Shown: positions 26,108 to 35,547, counted from the stretch's first letter. The stretch is 64,000 bases of DNA from Polaribacter sp. L3A8 (GCF_009796785.1 NZ_CP047026.1:1882001-1946000), one strand, 5' to 3'. Made by a program: numbers and translations. Notes: generated by a model not told the origin, from the letters alone.

Positions 26108-26332
26108 TTACTCGTAATCTTTCATTTCTAAATCATAAAAAGCACCTGCTTTATCCATTAAATCGGCTAATTCAGTTGCAATATCTTCTTCACTTTCTCC
26201 TGTTAAATCCTCAAACCACTCTATTTCATCATCTTTTAAATTAATTAAAAAACGAGGAAACTCTGTATGGAGTACAAAAATATCTTCAGGAAAGTTACTG
26301 TTATCTGCTAATAAAAATTTAGGTAAAGTCAT
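26108..26332 (-). CDS. Small conserved acidic protein (74 aa)
   Basis: A 74-residue acidic protein, MTLPKFLLADNSNFPEDIFVLHTEFPRFLINL, ending LADLMDKAGAFYDLEMKDYE. I recall near-identical hypothetical proteins across Flavobacteriales. The start at 26332 is preferred; the open frame extends to 26410, but the upstream part overlaps palindromic repeat copy 2 and reads like non-coding sequence. It is downstream of, and probably co-oriented with, the MATE gene on the minus strand. Confidence 0.78.
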   Translation of the reverse strand: MTLPKFLLADNSNFPEDIFVLHTEFPRFLINLKDDEIEWFEDLTGESEEDIATELADLMDKAGAFYDLEMKDYE

Positions 26333-26354
26333 TGTTATTTTATTAATTATATCT

Positions 26355-26416
26355 GTTCGAGCGCAGTCGAAAATTAATTTAAACTTCTTAAAACAACCTC
26401 TCAACTGCACTCGAGA
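26355..26416. repeat. TCGAG palindromic repeat, copy 2 (diverged)
   Basis: GTTCGAGCGCAGTCGA (26355-26370) pairs imperfectly with CTCAACTGCACTCGAG further right (to 26414). Same organisation as copy 1, with several substitutions. It lies in the gap between the MATE gene stop and the 74-residue gene. Confidence 0.8.
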
Positions 26417-26424
26417 GGACTCAA

Positions 26425-27801
26425 TTATTCTTTTTCTCTTATTAACTTTAAAGTTAATCTATTAAACCTTATAAACAACAAAATAGAAGCTGTTGTTAAA
26501 CCAGCAAGCAAACCTAACCAAATTCCAAAACTACCATACATTTCTTCGCTTCCAAAATAATAAGAAACAGGAAAACCTACAATCCAATAAGAAATAAAAG
26601 TAAGAATTGTAGGCACTTTCACGTCTTGCAAACCACGTAAAGCACCTAAAAACACAACTTGTATACTATCTGATATTTGAAAGAATGCTGCTGCTAATAA
26701 TAAGCTAGAAGCAATGGAAACTACCTCCATATTATCTACATAATTTGCAGTGTCATTTAAATCTACATAAATCATTGGTAAACTTTCATGAAAAACAAAG
26801 AAAAGTAATGCAAAAAACATTGCTAATAAAACTCCTAATAAAAAGATAGAAAAAGCAATTCTACGCAATTCTTTATAATTCTGCAACCCTTTCTGATTCC
26901 CTACTCTAATCATAGCAGCAACACTTAACCCAGTTGCAACCATAAATGTCATAGAAGATAAGTTTAATGCTATTTGATTTGCCGCTTGCGGATTCTTCCC
27001 TAACAAACCACTTAACCAAACTGCAGCAGTAAAAATAGCGACTTCAAAAAACATTTGCATAGCGCTTAAAGAACCTAAATTAACAATTTTTTTTATTGTT
27101 AAAATATCTAAAACAAAGAACTTTATATTTTTTACTATTTCTGCAGATCTTTCTTTATAACGAAGTAATAGCCATAAGTAAATAACCATTATAATTCTAG
27201 AAATTAACGTACCATAAGCTGCGCCAACAATACCCATCTCTGGAAAACCAAATTTTCCGAAAATTAATAAATAATTTAAAACAATATTTACAATATTTGC
27301 TATTAAGGTAGCATACATTGGGTATTTTGTCATAGACATACCATCACTAAATTGCTTAATAGCTTGAAAAATAATTAATGGAATTAATGAAAAGGCAACC
27401 AAATCTAAATACGGAATAGCCAATTCTACAACCTCTTTTGGCTGTTTCATTAAATACATAAAAGGTTTAGAAAAATAAACCCCTAAAAATAAAGCAATCC
27501 CCAAAGTTGTACATAAAAACAAGCCACTTTTATAAGTAGACCTTGCTTCTTGTATATTACCAGACGAGTCTGCTTCTGCAATTAATGGTGTAATAGCTGT
27601 AGAAAAACCAATACCTATAGACATTGCAATAAACATAAAACTGTTTCCTAAAGAAACTGCAGCCAATTGCGCTGTTCCCATTTGCCCAACCATAATATTA
27701 TCTACAAAACTCACAAAAGTATGCCCTAACATACCTAACATTACAGGTGCTGCAAGCTTCCAATTGTATTTAAATTCTGATGTATATTGAGAAATATTCA
27801 C
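26425..27801 (-). CDS. MATE-family multidrug/sodium antiporter
   Basis: A 458-residue inner-membrane exporter with about 12 hydrophobic helices in two similar halves. The N-terminus (ISQYTSEFKYNWKLAAPVMLGMLGHTFVSFVDNIMVGQMGTAQLAAVSLGNSF, residues 3-55) carries the MATE-typical APVMLG...VDNIMVG pattern. It likely exports cationic drugs or metabolites driven by Na+ or H+. It is preceded on the minus strand by a -7-like TATTTTTG (27826-27833) and has no obvious linked regulator. Substrate unknown. Confidence 0.93.
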   Translation of the reverse strand: MNISQYTSEFKYNWKLAAPVMLGMLGHTFVSFVDNIMVGQMGTAQLAAVSLGNSFMFIAMSIGIGFSTAITPLIAEADSSGNIQEARSTYKSGLFLCTTLGIALFLGVYFSKPFMYLMKQPKEVVELAIPYLDLVAFSLIPLIIFQAIKQFSDGMSMTKYPMYATLIANIVNIVLNYLLIFGKFGFPEMGIVGAAYGTLISRIIMVIYLWLLLRYKERSAEIVKNIKFFVLDILTIKKIVNLGSLSAMQMFFEVAIFTAAVWLSGLLGKNPQAANQIALNLSSMTFMVATGLSVAAMIRVGNQKGLQNYKELRRIAFSIFLLGVLLAMFFALLFFVFHESLPMIYVDLNDTANYVDNMEVVSIASSLLLAAAFFQISDSIQVVFLGALRGLQDVKVPTILTFISYWIVGFPVSYYFGSEEMYGSFGIWLGLLAGLTTASILLFIRFNRLTLKLIREKE

Positions 27802-27888
27802 TTTTATTATTTATTTTTAAGACTGCAAAAATACAACTTGTAAACAGAATAAATTGCAGCTATTATATAAAATAAAAAGCACAAAAAA

Positions 27889-27907
27889 ACCACTTATATA
27901 AAGTGGT
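27889..27907 (-). terminator. Terminator of the fasciclin gene
   Basis: ACCACTT (27889-27895) pairs with AAGTGGT (27901-27907); on the minus strand it is followed by a T-run. It lies 28 nt after the stop codon at 27935. Confidence 0.85.
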
Positions 27908-27934
27908 CTTTCAATTTAAATAATTAAATATTTT

Positions 27935-28504
27935 CTACATTGTTGGTCTTGGTAATAAAACAGCATCAATAACATGAATAACTCCGTTAGATTGATTTAC
28001 ATCTGCAATAGTAACTTTAGCTTTCCCTCCGTTTTCATCAGAAATATAAACGTTTTTGCCTTTCATCCAAGCAGTAATTGTTCCACCACTTACTGTTTTA
28101 ATAGCAGCTTTACCCTTTCCTTTTTTTATCAATGCGATAATTTCTTTCGCATTCCATTTACCTGCAACAACATGGTATTTTAAAATTATTTGCAACTTCA
28201 TTTTATTATCTGCCATTAACAAAGTGCTTACAGTGCCTTCTGGTAACATGTTAAAAGCCTTGTTTGTTGGTGCAAAAACAGTAAAAGGACCTTCACTAGT
28301 TAGAACATCTACTAAATCTGCTGCTTTAACCGCTGCAACCAAAGTGGTATGGTCTTTAGAGTTTACCGCATTTTCTACAATGTTTTTAGAAGGATACATT
28401 TCTGCTCCTCCAACCATTTTTGATTTTTCTTGTGCAAGAAAATTTTGACTGATAAATATACTAAATACTAGAACTGTTGCTTTTAAAAAATTTAAAGTTT
28501 TCAT
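27935..28504 (-). CDS. Secreted fasciclin (FAS1) domain protein
   Basis: A 189-residue exported protein: signal peptide MKTLNFLKATVLVFSIFISQNFLAQ, then a single FAS1 domain (residues about 42-186) with the characteristic FTVFAPTNKAFNMLPEGT, LKYHVVAGKW and NGVIHVIDAVLLP segments. FAS1 domains mediate adhesion; single-domain bacterial forms are secreted or attached to the cell surface. It is a separate transcription unit with its own terminator, next to MATE by position only. Confidence 0.93.
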   Translation of the reverse strand: MKTLNFLKATVLVFSIFISQNFLAQEKSKMVGGAEMYPSKNIVENAVNSKDHTTLVAAVKAADLVDVLTSEGPFTVFAPTNKAFNMLPEGTVSTLLMADNKMKLQIILKYHVVAGKWNAKEIIALIKKGKGKAAIKTVSGGTITAWMKGKNVYISDENGGKAKVTIADVNQSNGVIHVIDAVLLPRPTM

Positions 28505-28634
28505 AATTTGATTTTAAAAATTAATAATAATTTTGTGTTCAATATATCTACGAAATTTATTTACTTATGGTTTTAAAAAAAATTTAAATCTAAATGAATC
28601 GCTAGATTATTTCCATAAATAATTTAATTATCAT

Positions 28635-28642
28635 TACTTTTG
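28635..28642 (+). promoter_or_regulatory. -7 promoter element of tpx
   Basis: TACTTTTG, a full -7 match, 23 nt before the tpx ATG at 28666. It would drive the tpx-dgkA pair and possibly ftsK. Confidence 0.5.
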
Positions 28643-28665
28643 AAGTTCCAAAAAAACATACTAAA

Positions 28666-29163
28666 ATGGCAAATATCACATTAAAAGGAAATGCAATAAA
28701 CACAATAGGTAGTTTACCAGAAACAGGAACTAAAGCTCCTGACTTTAAGTTAACTGGCGCAGATTTATCTCAAAAAAGTTTATCAGATTTTTCTGGTAAA
28801 AAAGTAATTTTAAATATTTTTCCAAGTGTAGACACAGGTACTTGTGCTACGTCTGTTAGAGAATTTAACAAAAAAGCAGCAGATTTAGAAAACACAGTAG
28901 TTTTATGTATTTCTAAAGATTTACCATTTGCTCAGGCTCGTTTTTGTGGTGCAGAAGGTATTGATAATGTAGTTATGTTATCTGATTTTGCTGATGGAAA
29001 CTTTGGGTTGTCTTACAAATTAGAAATTGCAGATGGTCCTTTAGCTCATTTACACTCTAGAGCAATTGTTATTATTGATGAAAATGGTAAAGTAATTTAT
29101 ACAGAACAAGTTTCTGAAATTGTGGACGAACCAAATTACACAGCTGCTTTAAACGTAATTTAG
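28666..29163 (+). CDS. tpx: Thiol peroxidase (Tpx-type peroxiredoxin)
   Basis: Thioredoxin-dependent peroxidase reducing lipid and hydrogen peroxides. The 165-residue length is that of Tpx. The peroxidatic Cys60 (FPSVDTGTCATSVREF) and resolving Cys94 (ARFCGAEG) have the Tpx spacing. It starts MANITLKGNAINTIGSLPETG, the familiar Tpx opening, and is immediately followed (3 nt) by dgkA. Confidence 0.97.
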   Translation: MANITLKGNAINTIGSLPETGTKAPDFKLTGADLSQKSLSDFSGKKVILNIFPSVDTGTCATSVREFNKKAADLENTVVLCISKDLPFAQARFCGAEGIDNVVMLSDFADGNFGLSYKLEIADGPLAHLHSRAIVIIDENGKVIYTEQVSEIVDEPNYTAALNVI

Positions 29164-29166
29164 TCT

Positions 29167-29547
29167 ATGAAGAATCCTAATGATAGCTTTTTAAGAGGAA
29201 GACTTCGTAGTTTTAAGTTTGCATTGAGAGGAATGTGGCTTTTAACAACTACTGAAGATAGCATTAAAGCACAACTATTTATTGCTATTCTTGCTACTAT
29301 TTTAGGTTTTTATTTTAAGATTTCTAATGTAGAATGGATGTTTCAGTTTATTGTAATCGGGCTCGTTTTAGTTGCTGAAGCTTTAAACACCGCCATAGAA
29401 AAAATGGCTGATTTTGTACATCCAGATTATCATGAGAAAATAGGTTTTATAAAAGATATAGCTGCAGGTGCACCAAGCTTTGCAGCTTTTACTTCATTAA
29501 TTATTGCGGGTTTTATATACCTGCCTAAAATAGCGTTACTATTTTAA
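29167..29547 (+). CDS. dgkA: Diacylglycerol kinase family protein
   Basis: A 126-residue inner-membrane protein of the DgkA/undecaprenol kinase family. Three membrane helices are visible at about residues 37-52, 56-74 and 101-122, and the conserved ALNTAIEKMADFV motif (catalytic Glu plus metal ligands) is at residues 72-84. It phosphorylates diacylglycerol or undecaprenol, recycling lipid intermediates of envelope synthesis. It starts 3 nt after tpx and ends 42 nt before ftsK. Confidence 0.93.
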   Translation: MKNPNDSFLRGRLRSFKFALRGMWLLTTTEDSIKAQLFIAILATILGFYFKISNVEWMFQFIVIGLVLVAEALNTAIEKMADFVHPDYHEKIGFIKDIAAGAPSFAAFTSLIIAGFIYLPKIALLF

Positions 29548-29589
29548 GTAAATATGTATATTTACTGCTAATACGACCAAAAATCATTA

Positions 29590-32085
29590 ATGGCCAAAAG
29601 GAAAACAATCACAAAAAAACCCTTAAATTCTTCGGAAAATAAACCGAATATTTTTGCCTTCTTTAAAACAAGACAGGCACAAACAATTTTAGGTACCTTC
29701 TTAATTTTATTCTCATTTTTTCTTTGTATTGCTTTTATTTCTTTTTTCTTTAACTGGCAAGAAGATCAAAGTACACTTACAGAAATGGCTGATAAAACGG
29801 TTAGAAGCAAAAATTTATTAGGTAAAGTTGGTGCTAATTTAAGTAACTTTTTTGTTTATAATGGTTTTGGTATTGCTGCTTTTATAATTGCTTTTCAAGT
29901 GTTCTTAACAGGTTTATACATTCTTGTTCAAAAGAAATTATCTGCAGTAATTATTTCTTGGAATTGGGGTATTATAACAATGTTATGGATTTCTATTTCT
30001 CTAGGCTTTGTAAATAACAACTATGCGCTTTTATCAGGAACTATTGGTTTTGAAGTTCATCAATATTTAAAAGCTTTTATAGGTAATACTGGCTTAGTAA
30101 TTCTATTAACATTTTTATTAATTACCTATTTAGTTGTACGTTATAGAGTAACTTTTGATAACCATATAGAAAATTTAAAAATAAAAAGAGAAGAAAGAAA
30201 AGCAAAAGCTCTTTTAGAAGAAGAAGAGGAAGAAAATGTAACAGAAACAGATATAGTAGTAGAGCCTGCTAAAACCAACCAAGAAACCACAACAAACTCC
30301 TTAAAAAAGGATAAAAAGGAAAAATCTGATGTTGAGCTTTCTTTAGAAAACCTACAACCAACAATTTCTAAACATTCTGATGTACCTTCTAAAACTGAAG
30401 AAATTACTTTAAATGTTGACAAAAATGAAGGTCCAGTATTAAAAACTGAAATTGCTAAAGAAGAGGAAAAAGGAATTGAGGAAGAGATAGAAATGGAAGT
30501 TGAGATTGATGTTGCTATCGGTAGGGATGAAGAGCACTCTACAGAGAATTTAGCCAATCAATTGGTAAAAGATTTTGGAGAATTTGATCCTAGATTAGAG
30601 TTAGGTAACTTTAAATTTCCAACTTTTAATCTTTTAAAACAATATAATGAATCTATTTCTATAGATCCAGAAGAACTAGAAGCTAATAAAGATAGAATTG
30701 TTGATACCTTAAAGAATTACAAAATTGGTATTGCAGAAATAAAAGCAACGGTTGGACCTACAATTACTTTGTATGAAATTGTACCAGAAGCCGGAATTAG
30801 AATTTCTAAAATTAAAAATTTAGAAGATGATATTGCACTTTCTTTATCTGCATTAGGTATTAGAATTATTGCTCCTATTCCTGGTAAAGGAACCATTGGT
30901 ATTGAAGTTCCTAATAAAAAATCTACCATTGTTTCTATGCATTCTGTTATTTCATCAAAGAAATTTCAAGAATCTACTATGGAATTACCTATTGCTTTAG
31001 GTAAAACAATTTCTAATGAAACCTTTGTGGTAGATTTAGCTAAAATGCCACACTTATTAATGGCAGGTGCAACAGGTCAGGGTAAATCTGTTGGTTTAAA
31101 TGCAGTTTTAACATCACTCTTGTATAAAAAACATCCTGCAGAAGTAAAATTTATTTTAGTAGACCCAAAGAAAGTAGAACTTACTTTATTTAATAAAATA
31201 GAACGTCATTACTTAGCAAAGCTACCAGATGTAGAAGAAGCTATTATTACAGATACCACTAAAGTTGTACACACGTTAAACTCGTTGTGTATAGAAATGG
31301 ACAATCGTTACGACTTGCTAAAAGCTGCAATGGTTCGTAATATTAAAGAATACAATGTTAAATTTAAACAACGTAAATTAAACCCAAATGATGGGCATCA
31401 ATTTTTGCCATACATTGTTTTGGTTATTGATGAATTTGCCGATTTAATTATGACCGCTGGTAAAGAAGTAGAAACACCAATTGCACGTTTAGCACAACTT
31501 GCTAGAGCTATCGGTATTCATCTAATTGTAGCAACACAAAGACCTTCTGTAAATGTTATTACAGGTATTATTAAAGCAAATTTCCCTGCAAGAATAGCTT
31601 TTAGAGTTACTTCTAAAATAGATTCTAGAACCATTTTAGATGCTGGTGGAGCAGACCAATTAATAGGACGTGGAGATTTACTTTATACTGCAGGTAATAA
31701 CCTTAGTAGAATACAATGTGCCTTTGTAGACACGCCAGAAGTAGAAAAGATTACAGATTTTATTGGGTCTCAAAAAGCTTATGCAGAAGCGTATCAATTA
31801 CCAGAGTATGTAGATGATGAAAGTGGCACGAGTCTTGATATAGATATTTCCGATAGAGACAAACTATTTAAAGATGCAGCAGAAATTATTGTTACCGCAC
31901 AACAAGGATCTGCTTCTCTATTGCAAAGAAAATTAAAATTAGGATATAATAGAGCTGGTAGGTTAATAGATCAGTTAGAAGCTGCCGGTATTGTTGGTGG
32001 TTTTGAAGGAAGCAAGGCAAGACAAGTTTTAGTACCCGATTTTATAGCTTTAGAACAATTATTAGAAAACGAAAAGAACCAATAG
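29590..32085 (+). CDS. ftsK: DNA translocase FtsK
   Basis: An 831-residue division-site DNA pump that resolves chromosome dimers with XerC/D. The N-terminus has about four membrane helices (residues 33-55, 88-112, 120-140, 162-180), then an acidic linker rich in Glu (residues about 200-320). The RecA-like motor contains Walker A GATGQGKSVGLN (about residue 493), Walker B VLVIDEFADL and the late TQRPSVNVITG segment. The C-terminal gamma winged helix (SASLLQRKLKLGYNRAGRLIDQLE...) recognises KOPS sites. It is next to lolA and the lptF/G-like gene, a conserved Flavobacterial neighbourhood. Confidence 0.97.
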   Translation: MAKRKTITKKPLNSSENKPNIFAFFKTRQAQTILGTFLILFSFFLCIAFISFFFNWQEDQSTLTEMADKTVRSKNLLGKVGANLSNFFVYNGFGIAAFIIAFQVFLTGLYILVQKKLSAVIISWNWGIITMLWISISLGFVNNNYALLSGTIGFEVHQYLKAFIGNTGLVILLTFLLITYLVVRYRVTFDNHIENLKIKREERKAKALLEEEEEENVTETDIVVEPAKTNQETTTNSLKKDKKEKSDVELSLENLQPTISKHSDVPSKTEEITLNVDKNEGPVLKTEIAKEEEKGIEEEIEMEVEIDVAIGRDEEHSTENLANQLVKDFGEFDPRLELGNFKFPTFNLLKQYNESISIDPEELEANKDRIVDTLKNYKIGIAEIKATVGPTITLYEIVPEAGIRISKIKNLEDDIALSLSALGIRIIAPIPGKGTIGIEVPNKKSTIVSMHSVISSKKFQESTMELPIALGKTISNETFVVDLAKMPHLLMAGATGQGKSVGLNAVLTSLLYKKHPAEVKFILVDPKKVELTLFNKIERHYLAKLPDVEEAIITDTTKVVHTLNSLCIEMDNRYDLLKAAMVRNIKEYNVKFKQRKLNPNDGHQFLPYIVLVIDEFADLIMTAGKEVETPIARLAQLARAIGIHLIVATQRPSVNVITGIIKANFPARIAFRVTSKIDSRTILDAGGADQLIGRGDLLYTAGNNLSRIQCAFVDTPEVEKITDFIGSQKAYAEAYQLPEYVDDESGTSLDIDISDRDKLFKDAAEIIVTAQQGSASLLQRKLKLGYNRAGRLIDQLEAAGIVGGFEGSKARQVLVPDFIALEQLLENEKNQ

Positions 32086-32104
32086 CCTCTCGACTACCTT
32101 TGAG
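32086..32104 (+). repeat. TCGAG repeat, degraded half-copy 3
   Basis: CCTCTCGACTACCTTTGAGA, beginning right after the ftsK stop codon, resembles the right half of copy 1 (CCTCTCGACTGCGCTCGAGA) with four substitutions. No partner arm is visible. Confidence 0.5.
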
Positions 32105-32122
32105 ATGACAAGAAATAAAATT

Positions 32123-32779
32123 ATGAAAAAAATAGGAATCTTATTTTTAAGTTTATTTTTAACAACCATTACTTTTTCTCAAAATGCAAAACAAGCTAAA
32201 TCACTTTTAGACGAAGTTTCCACCAAAATGGGAGCTTATAAAAACATGTCTATCAGTTTTAGTCAGACATTAAGTAATGAAGATGCAGGTATTATGGAAG
32301 GTGACGAACCACCGATTAGAGGAAAAATTACCTTACAAGGAGAAAAATATAGCCTTAATTACTTAGGAAATAGATTTATTTTTGACGGAAAAAAATTATA
32401 TGTAATTAATAATGATGAAAAAGAGGTTACCGTTACAAATGGAGATATGGGTGGAGACGACGGTTTTATTTATCCTTCTAAATTATTAACATTTTACAAA
32501 GATGGTTACAATTTTGAAATGGGTAATTTACAAAACTTAAATGGCAGAAAAATTCAACTAATCATCTTAAATCCAATAGATAGCAATTCTGATATTGTAA
32601 AAGTTGAGTTAGCAATAGATGCTAAAACAAAACATATTTACAAGTTAATTCAGATAGGTACAAATAGCTCTAAAACTACATTTACAATTACAGAGTTTAA
32701 AAGCGATCAGACTTTGTCTAGCAGTTTTTTCTCGTTTGATGAGGAAAAATACAAAAAGCTACATTTTTCAATAGATTAA
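32123..32779 (+). CDS. lolA: Outer-membrane lipoprotein carrier LolA-like
   Basis: A 218-residue exported protein; I start at the second ATG (32123, MKKIGILFLSLFLTTITFSQ), because the open frame from 32105 begins inside the repeat remnant and would put six charged residues ahead of a normal signal peptide. The mature part has the LolA half-barrel pattern (KLLDEVSTKMGAYKNMSISFSQ, GKITLQGEKYSLNYLGNRFIFDGKKLYV, SKLLTFYKDGYNFEMG). In Gram-negatives LolA ferries lipoproteins through the periplasm. It sits between ftsK and an LptF/G-like permease. Confidence 0.9.
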   Translation: MKKIGILFLSLFLTTITFSQNAKQAKSLLDEVSTKMGAYKNMSISFSQTLSNEDAGIMEGDEPPIRGKITLQGEKYSLNYLGNRFIFDGKKLYVINNDEKEVTVTNGDMGGDDGFIYPSKLLTFYKDGYNFEMGNLQNLNGRKIQLIILNPIDSNSDIVKVELAIDAKTKHIYKLIQIGTNSSKTTFTITEFKSDQTLSSSFFSFDEEKYKKLHFSID

Positions 32780-32828
32780 TAATAGTCCAATTAACAGAAA
32801 ATTAGTAGCTTCTTTCATCTTAAGAAAC

Positions 32829-32836
32829 TACTTTTG
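32829..32836 (+). promoter_or_regulatory. -7 promoter element of the lptF/G-like gene
   Basis: TACTTTTG, ending 5 nt before the ATG at 32842; another case predicting a leaderless message. Confidence 0.5.
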
Positions 32837-32841
32837 CCGAG

Positions 32842-34287
32842 ATGAAAATTTTAGACAAATACATCCTAAAAACATTTTTAGTTCCTTTTGTAGCTACATT
32901 TCTAATTGTGCTTTTTGTTTTGGTGATGCAGGTTTTATGGCAAACCTTCGAAAACATTGCAGGTAAAGGGATTAGCTTGCCTTTTATTTTAAAATTTCTA
33001 TATTACTCTACCTTAATCATTACACCACAAGCGTTGCCCATCGGAGTGCTGTTATCTTCTATTATGGCATTAGGTAATTTAGGAGAGAACTACGAATTTG
33101 CTGCGGCAAAATCTGCTGGTATTTCTTTACAACGTTTAGTTAGACCGTTGGTTTTCTTAACATTAATTCTTAGTGGAATCAATTTTTTATTTTTAAATAA
33201 TATTTATCCTTATGCTGTTTTAAAGCAAAAGAACTTGTATTTAAATATTAAAAAGAAAAAACCCGCTATGGCTTTAGTTCCAGGAAGTTTTAATAGTGAC
33301 ATTCCAGGGTTTCAAATAAAATTTGATGAAAAATATGGTGAAGATGAAAATTTACTAAAAAAAGTTTTAATCTACGATTTATCTGAAGGAAAAGGAAATC
33401 AGAAAGTAATTACTGCCGAAAGAGGTAAAATTATTTCTGAAGAAGGAAGTAGATACATGACCCTTGTTTTATATAATGGTTACTTTTACCAAGAACATGT
33501 AAAATCTGCAAAGACAAGTCTTCAAATAAAAAAAATGGCAGCCTCCAATGCTACATTTAAAGAATATGAATTTAACATTGATATTTCATCTGTAACAGGA
33601 GATGGCGACTTAGACAAAACAGATCATACCAAGAACTACATGATGCTAAGTTTAAATCAATTAGGAGATACAATTCCAGATTTAAAAGCAAGTTATGATG
33701 AAGTGTTATTACTTAAATCTAAAAACTTATATGCAACAACTATTGCTAGAGATTTATACCAATATCCAGATTCATTAAAAACAGAAAATATTAATATTGA
33801 TATTTTAGAAAACTTTAATTTAAGCTCTAAAATTAACATTCTAAATTCAGCCTCTACAAAGGCAAGTAGAGCTTTAAGTTCTATAAAAAACAACATGACT
33901 TCTATTAAATACAAAAGAAAAAATCTTAATTTCTTTGATACAGAATATTATAATAGAATTGCATTTTCACTTTCTTGCCTAATTTTATTTTTTATAGGTG
34001 CGCCTTTAGGTTCTATTATTAGAAAAGGAGGTTTTGGTTTACCAATGATACTTGCAATAGCCATTTATGTAACCTATTTCTTTAGCAATACTTTTGGTAA
34101 AAATTTAGCAGAAGAAAGTACAATTTCATCATTTTTAGGGTCTTGGGTAGCGGCTTTTATTATGATTCCATTAGCTATTCTATTAACAAGAAGAGCTACA
34201 AAAGACAAAGGGATTTTTAATTTAGATGCTATTACGCAGCCTATTATTAATTTCTTTAAAAAAATATTTTCAAAAAAAGAAGCATAA
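32842..34287 (+). CDS. LptF/LptG family LPS-export permease
   Basis: A 481-residue inner-membrane protein with the LptF/LptG layout: three N-terminal helices (about residues 12-35, 55-77, 100-122), a large periplasmic beta-jellyroll domain, and three C-terminal helices (about 373-395, 403-423, 430-452). The start MKILDKYILKTFLVPFVATFLIVLFVLVMQ is the canonical LptF/G opening. It would pair with LptB ATPase to extract LPS from the inner membrane. Only one member is in the window; the partner must lie elsewhere. It is followed 5 nt later by ribBA. Confidence 0.93.
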   Translation: MKILDKYILKTFLVPFVATFLIVLFVLVMQVLWQTFENIAGKGISLPFILKFLYYSTLIITPQALPIGVLLSSIMALGNLGENYEFAAAKSAGISLQRLVRPLVFLTLILSGINFLFLNNIYPYAVLKQKNLYLNIKKKKPAMALVPGSFNSDIPGFQIKFDEKYGEDENLLKKVLIYDLSEGKGNQKVITAERGKIISEEGSRYMTLVLYNGYFYQEHVKSAKTSLQIKKMAASNATFKEYEFNIDISSVTGDGDLDKTDHTKNYMMLSLNQLGDTIPDLKASYDEVLLLKSKNLYATTIARDLYQYPDSLKTENINIDILENFNLSSKINILNSASTKASRALSSIKNNMTSIKYKRKNLNFFDTEYYNRIAFSLSCLILFFIGAPLGSIIRKGGFGLPMILAIAIYVTYFFSNTFGKNLAEESTISSFLGSWVAAFIMIPLAILLTRRATKDKGIFNLDAITQPIINFFKKIFSKKEA

Positions 34288-34292
34288 CTATT

Positions 34293-35438
34293 ATGACAGT
34301 TCAAAATAATAAAACAACTACACAATTAAACCCTATTTCTGAAGCAATTGAAGACATAAGAAATGGTAAAATTATTATTGTTGTAGATGATGAAAATAGA
34401 GAAAATGAAGGCGACTTTTTAGCTGCAGCAGAAAAAGTAACTCCAGAGATGATTAATTTCATGGCAACTCATGGTAGAGGATTAATTTGTGCTCCTTTAA
34501 CAGAAACTCGTTGTAAAGAACTAGACTTACATGTTATGGTTAACAACAACACAGACCCTATGGAAACCGCGTTTACAGTATCTGTAGATTTACGCGGAAA
34601 AGGTGTTACAACAGGTATTTCTGCCCGAGATAGAGCTTTAACCGTAAAAGCATTAGTAGAAAAAGATACAAAACCTTTCGACTTGGCTAGACCGGGTCAT
34701 ATATTTCCTTTAATAGCCAAAGAAGGCGGTGTTTTAAGAAGAACTGGTCATACAGAAGCTGCTATAGACTTTGCTCGTTTAGCAGGTTTACAACCAGCCG
34801 GTGTTATTGTAGAAATTATGAATGAGGACGGAACCATGGCTCGTTTACCTCAACTTTTAGAAGTAGCCAAAAAGTTCGATATTAAAATTGTTTCAATAGA
34901 AGATTTAATTGCTTACAGAATGGAACATGATTCTTTAATTGAGATTAAAGAAGATTTTGAAATAAAAACGAGATTTGGAGAATTCAGATTAAGAGCATAC
35001 CAACAAACTACAAATAATCAAGTACATATTTCACTTACAAAAGGTTCATGGACTAAAGACGAACCAATTCTTACAAGAGTAAATTCTACTTTAGTAAATA
35101 ATGATATTTTAGGAACCTTAACAAATGATGCTGATAAAAAATTAGACAAAATGTTTCAGGTGATTAATGAAGAAGGAAAAGGTGCCATTATTTTTGTGAA
35201 TCAACAAAATCAATCTCAAAACTTATTAAGTAGATTAGCTAGTTTAAAAGTAAATCAGCTAAACGGAGAGATAAAAGCGCCAGTAATTAAAATGGACAAT
35301 AAAGATTTTGGAATTGGAGCGCAAATTTTACATGATTTAAACATTCGTAAATTAAAACTAATTACCAATACACAACAAACAAAACGTGTAGGTATTATTG
35401 GCTATGGTTTAGAAATTGTAGATTACGTAGGCTACTAA
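34293..35438 (+). CDS. ribB: RibB (DHBP synthase) with a degenerate RibA domain
   Basis: Riboflavin pathway protein of 381 residues. The N-terminal DHBP synthase domain (residues about 10-210) is intact: [39 protein letters not shown] and [25 protein letters not shown]. The C-terminal domain (about 215-381) has the GTP cyclohydrolase II fold but has lost the zinc-binding cysteines and catalytic loop: the usual SECLTGD is NSTLVNN, RCDCG is TNDAD, and RQEGRGIG is NQQNQSQN. It therefore likely makes only 3,4-dihydroxy-2-butanone-4-phosphate. It begins 5 nt after the LptF/G gene. Confidence 0.92.
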   Translation: MTVQNNKTTTQLNPISEAIEDIRNGKIIIVVDDENRENEGDFLAAAEKVTPEMINFMATHGRGLICAPLTETRCKELDLHVMVNNNTDPMETAFTVSVDLRGKGVTTGISARDRALTVKALVEKDTKPFDLARPGHIFPLIAKEGGVLRRTGHTEAAIDFARLAGLQPAGVIVEIMNEDGTMARLPQLLEVAKKFDIKIVSIEDLIAYRMEHDSLIEIKEDFEIKTRFGEFRLRAYQQTTNNQVHISLTKGSWTKDEPILTRVNSTLVNNDILGTLTNDADKKLDKMFQVINEEGKGAIIFVNQQNQSQNLLSRLASLKVNQLNGEIKAPVIKMDNKDFGIGAQILHDLNIRKLKLITNTQQTKRVGIIGYGLEIVDYVGY

Positions 35439-35498
35439 TATCTTATACCCTATTTATCAAATTAATATTTTTTAAAATTACAACATTATAAATGTTAA

Positions 35499-35544
35499 AC
35501 AAAGTTAATAAAACATACTACCTAGTATTTTTTATTAACTTTGT
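35499..35544. promoter_or_regulatory. 46-bp operator/promoter palindrome upstream of tetR-type gene
   Basis: ACAAAGTTAATAAAA (35499-35513) is exactly complementary in reverse to 35530-35544, and ATACTA (35515-35520) to TAGTAT (35523-35528) around a central CC. 21 of 22 arm positions pair. The right arm contains the -7 element TAACTTTG (35536-35543), 4 nt before the ATG; by symmetry the left arm carries the same element on the minus strand. It is very probably an autoregulatory operator overlapping a promoter. Confidence 0.85.
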
Positions 35545-35547
35545 GTT

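Noticed and set aside
26333..26410. Upstream extension of the 74-residue gene
   Set aside because: Overlaps palindromic repeat copy 2; the ATG at 26332 gives the conserved protein.
30141..30557. 138-codon minus-strand Ser-rich frame in ftsK
   Set aside because: Serine richness is the reverse complement of the acidic FtsK linker; not a real protein.
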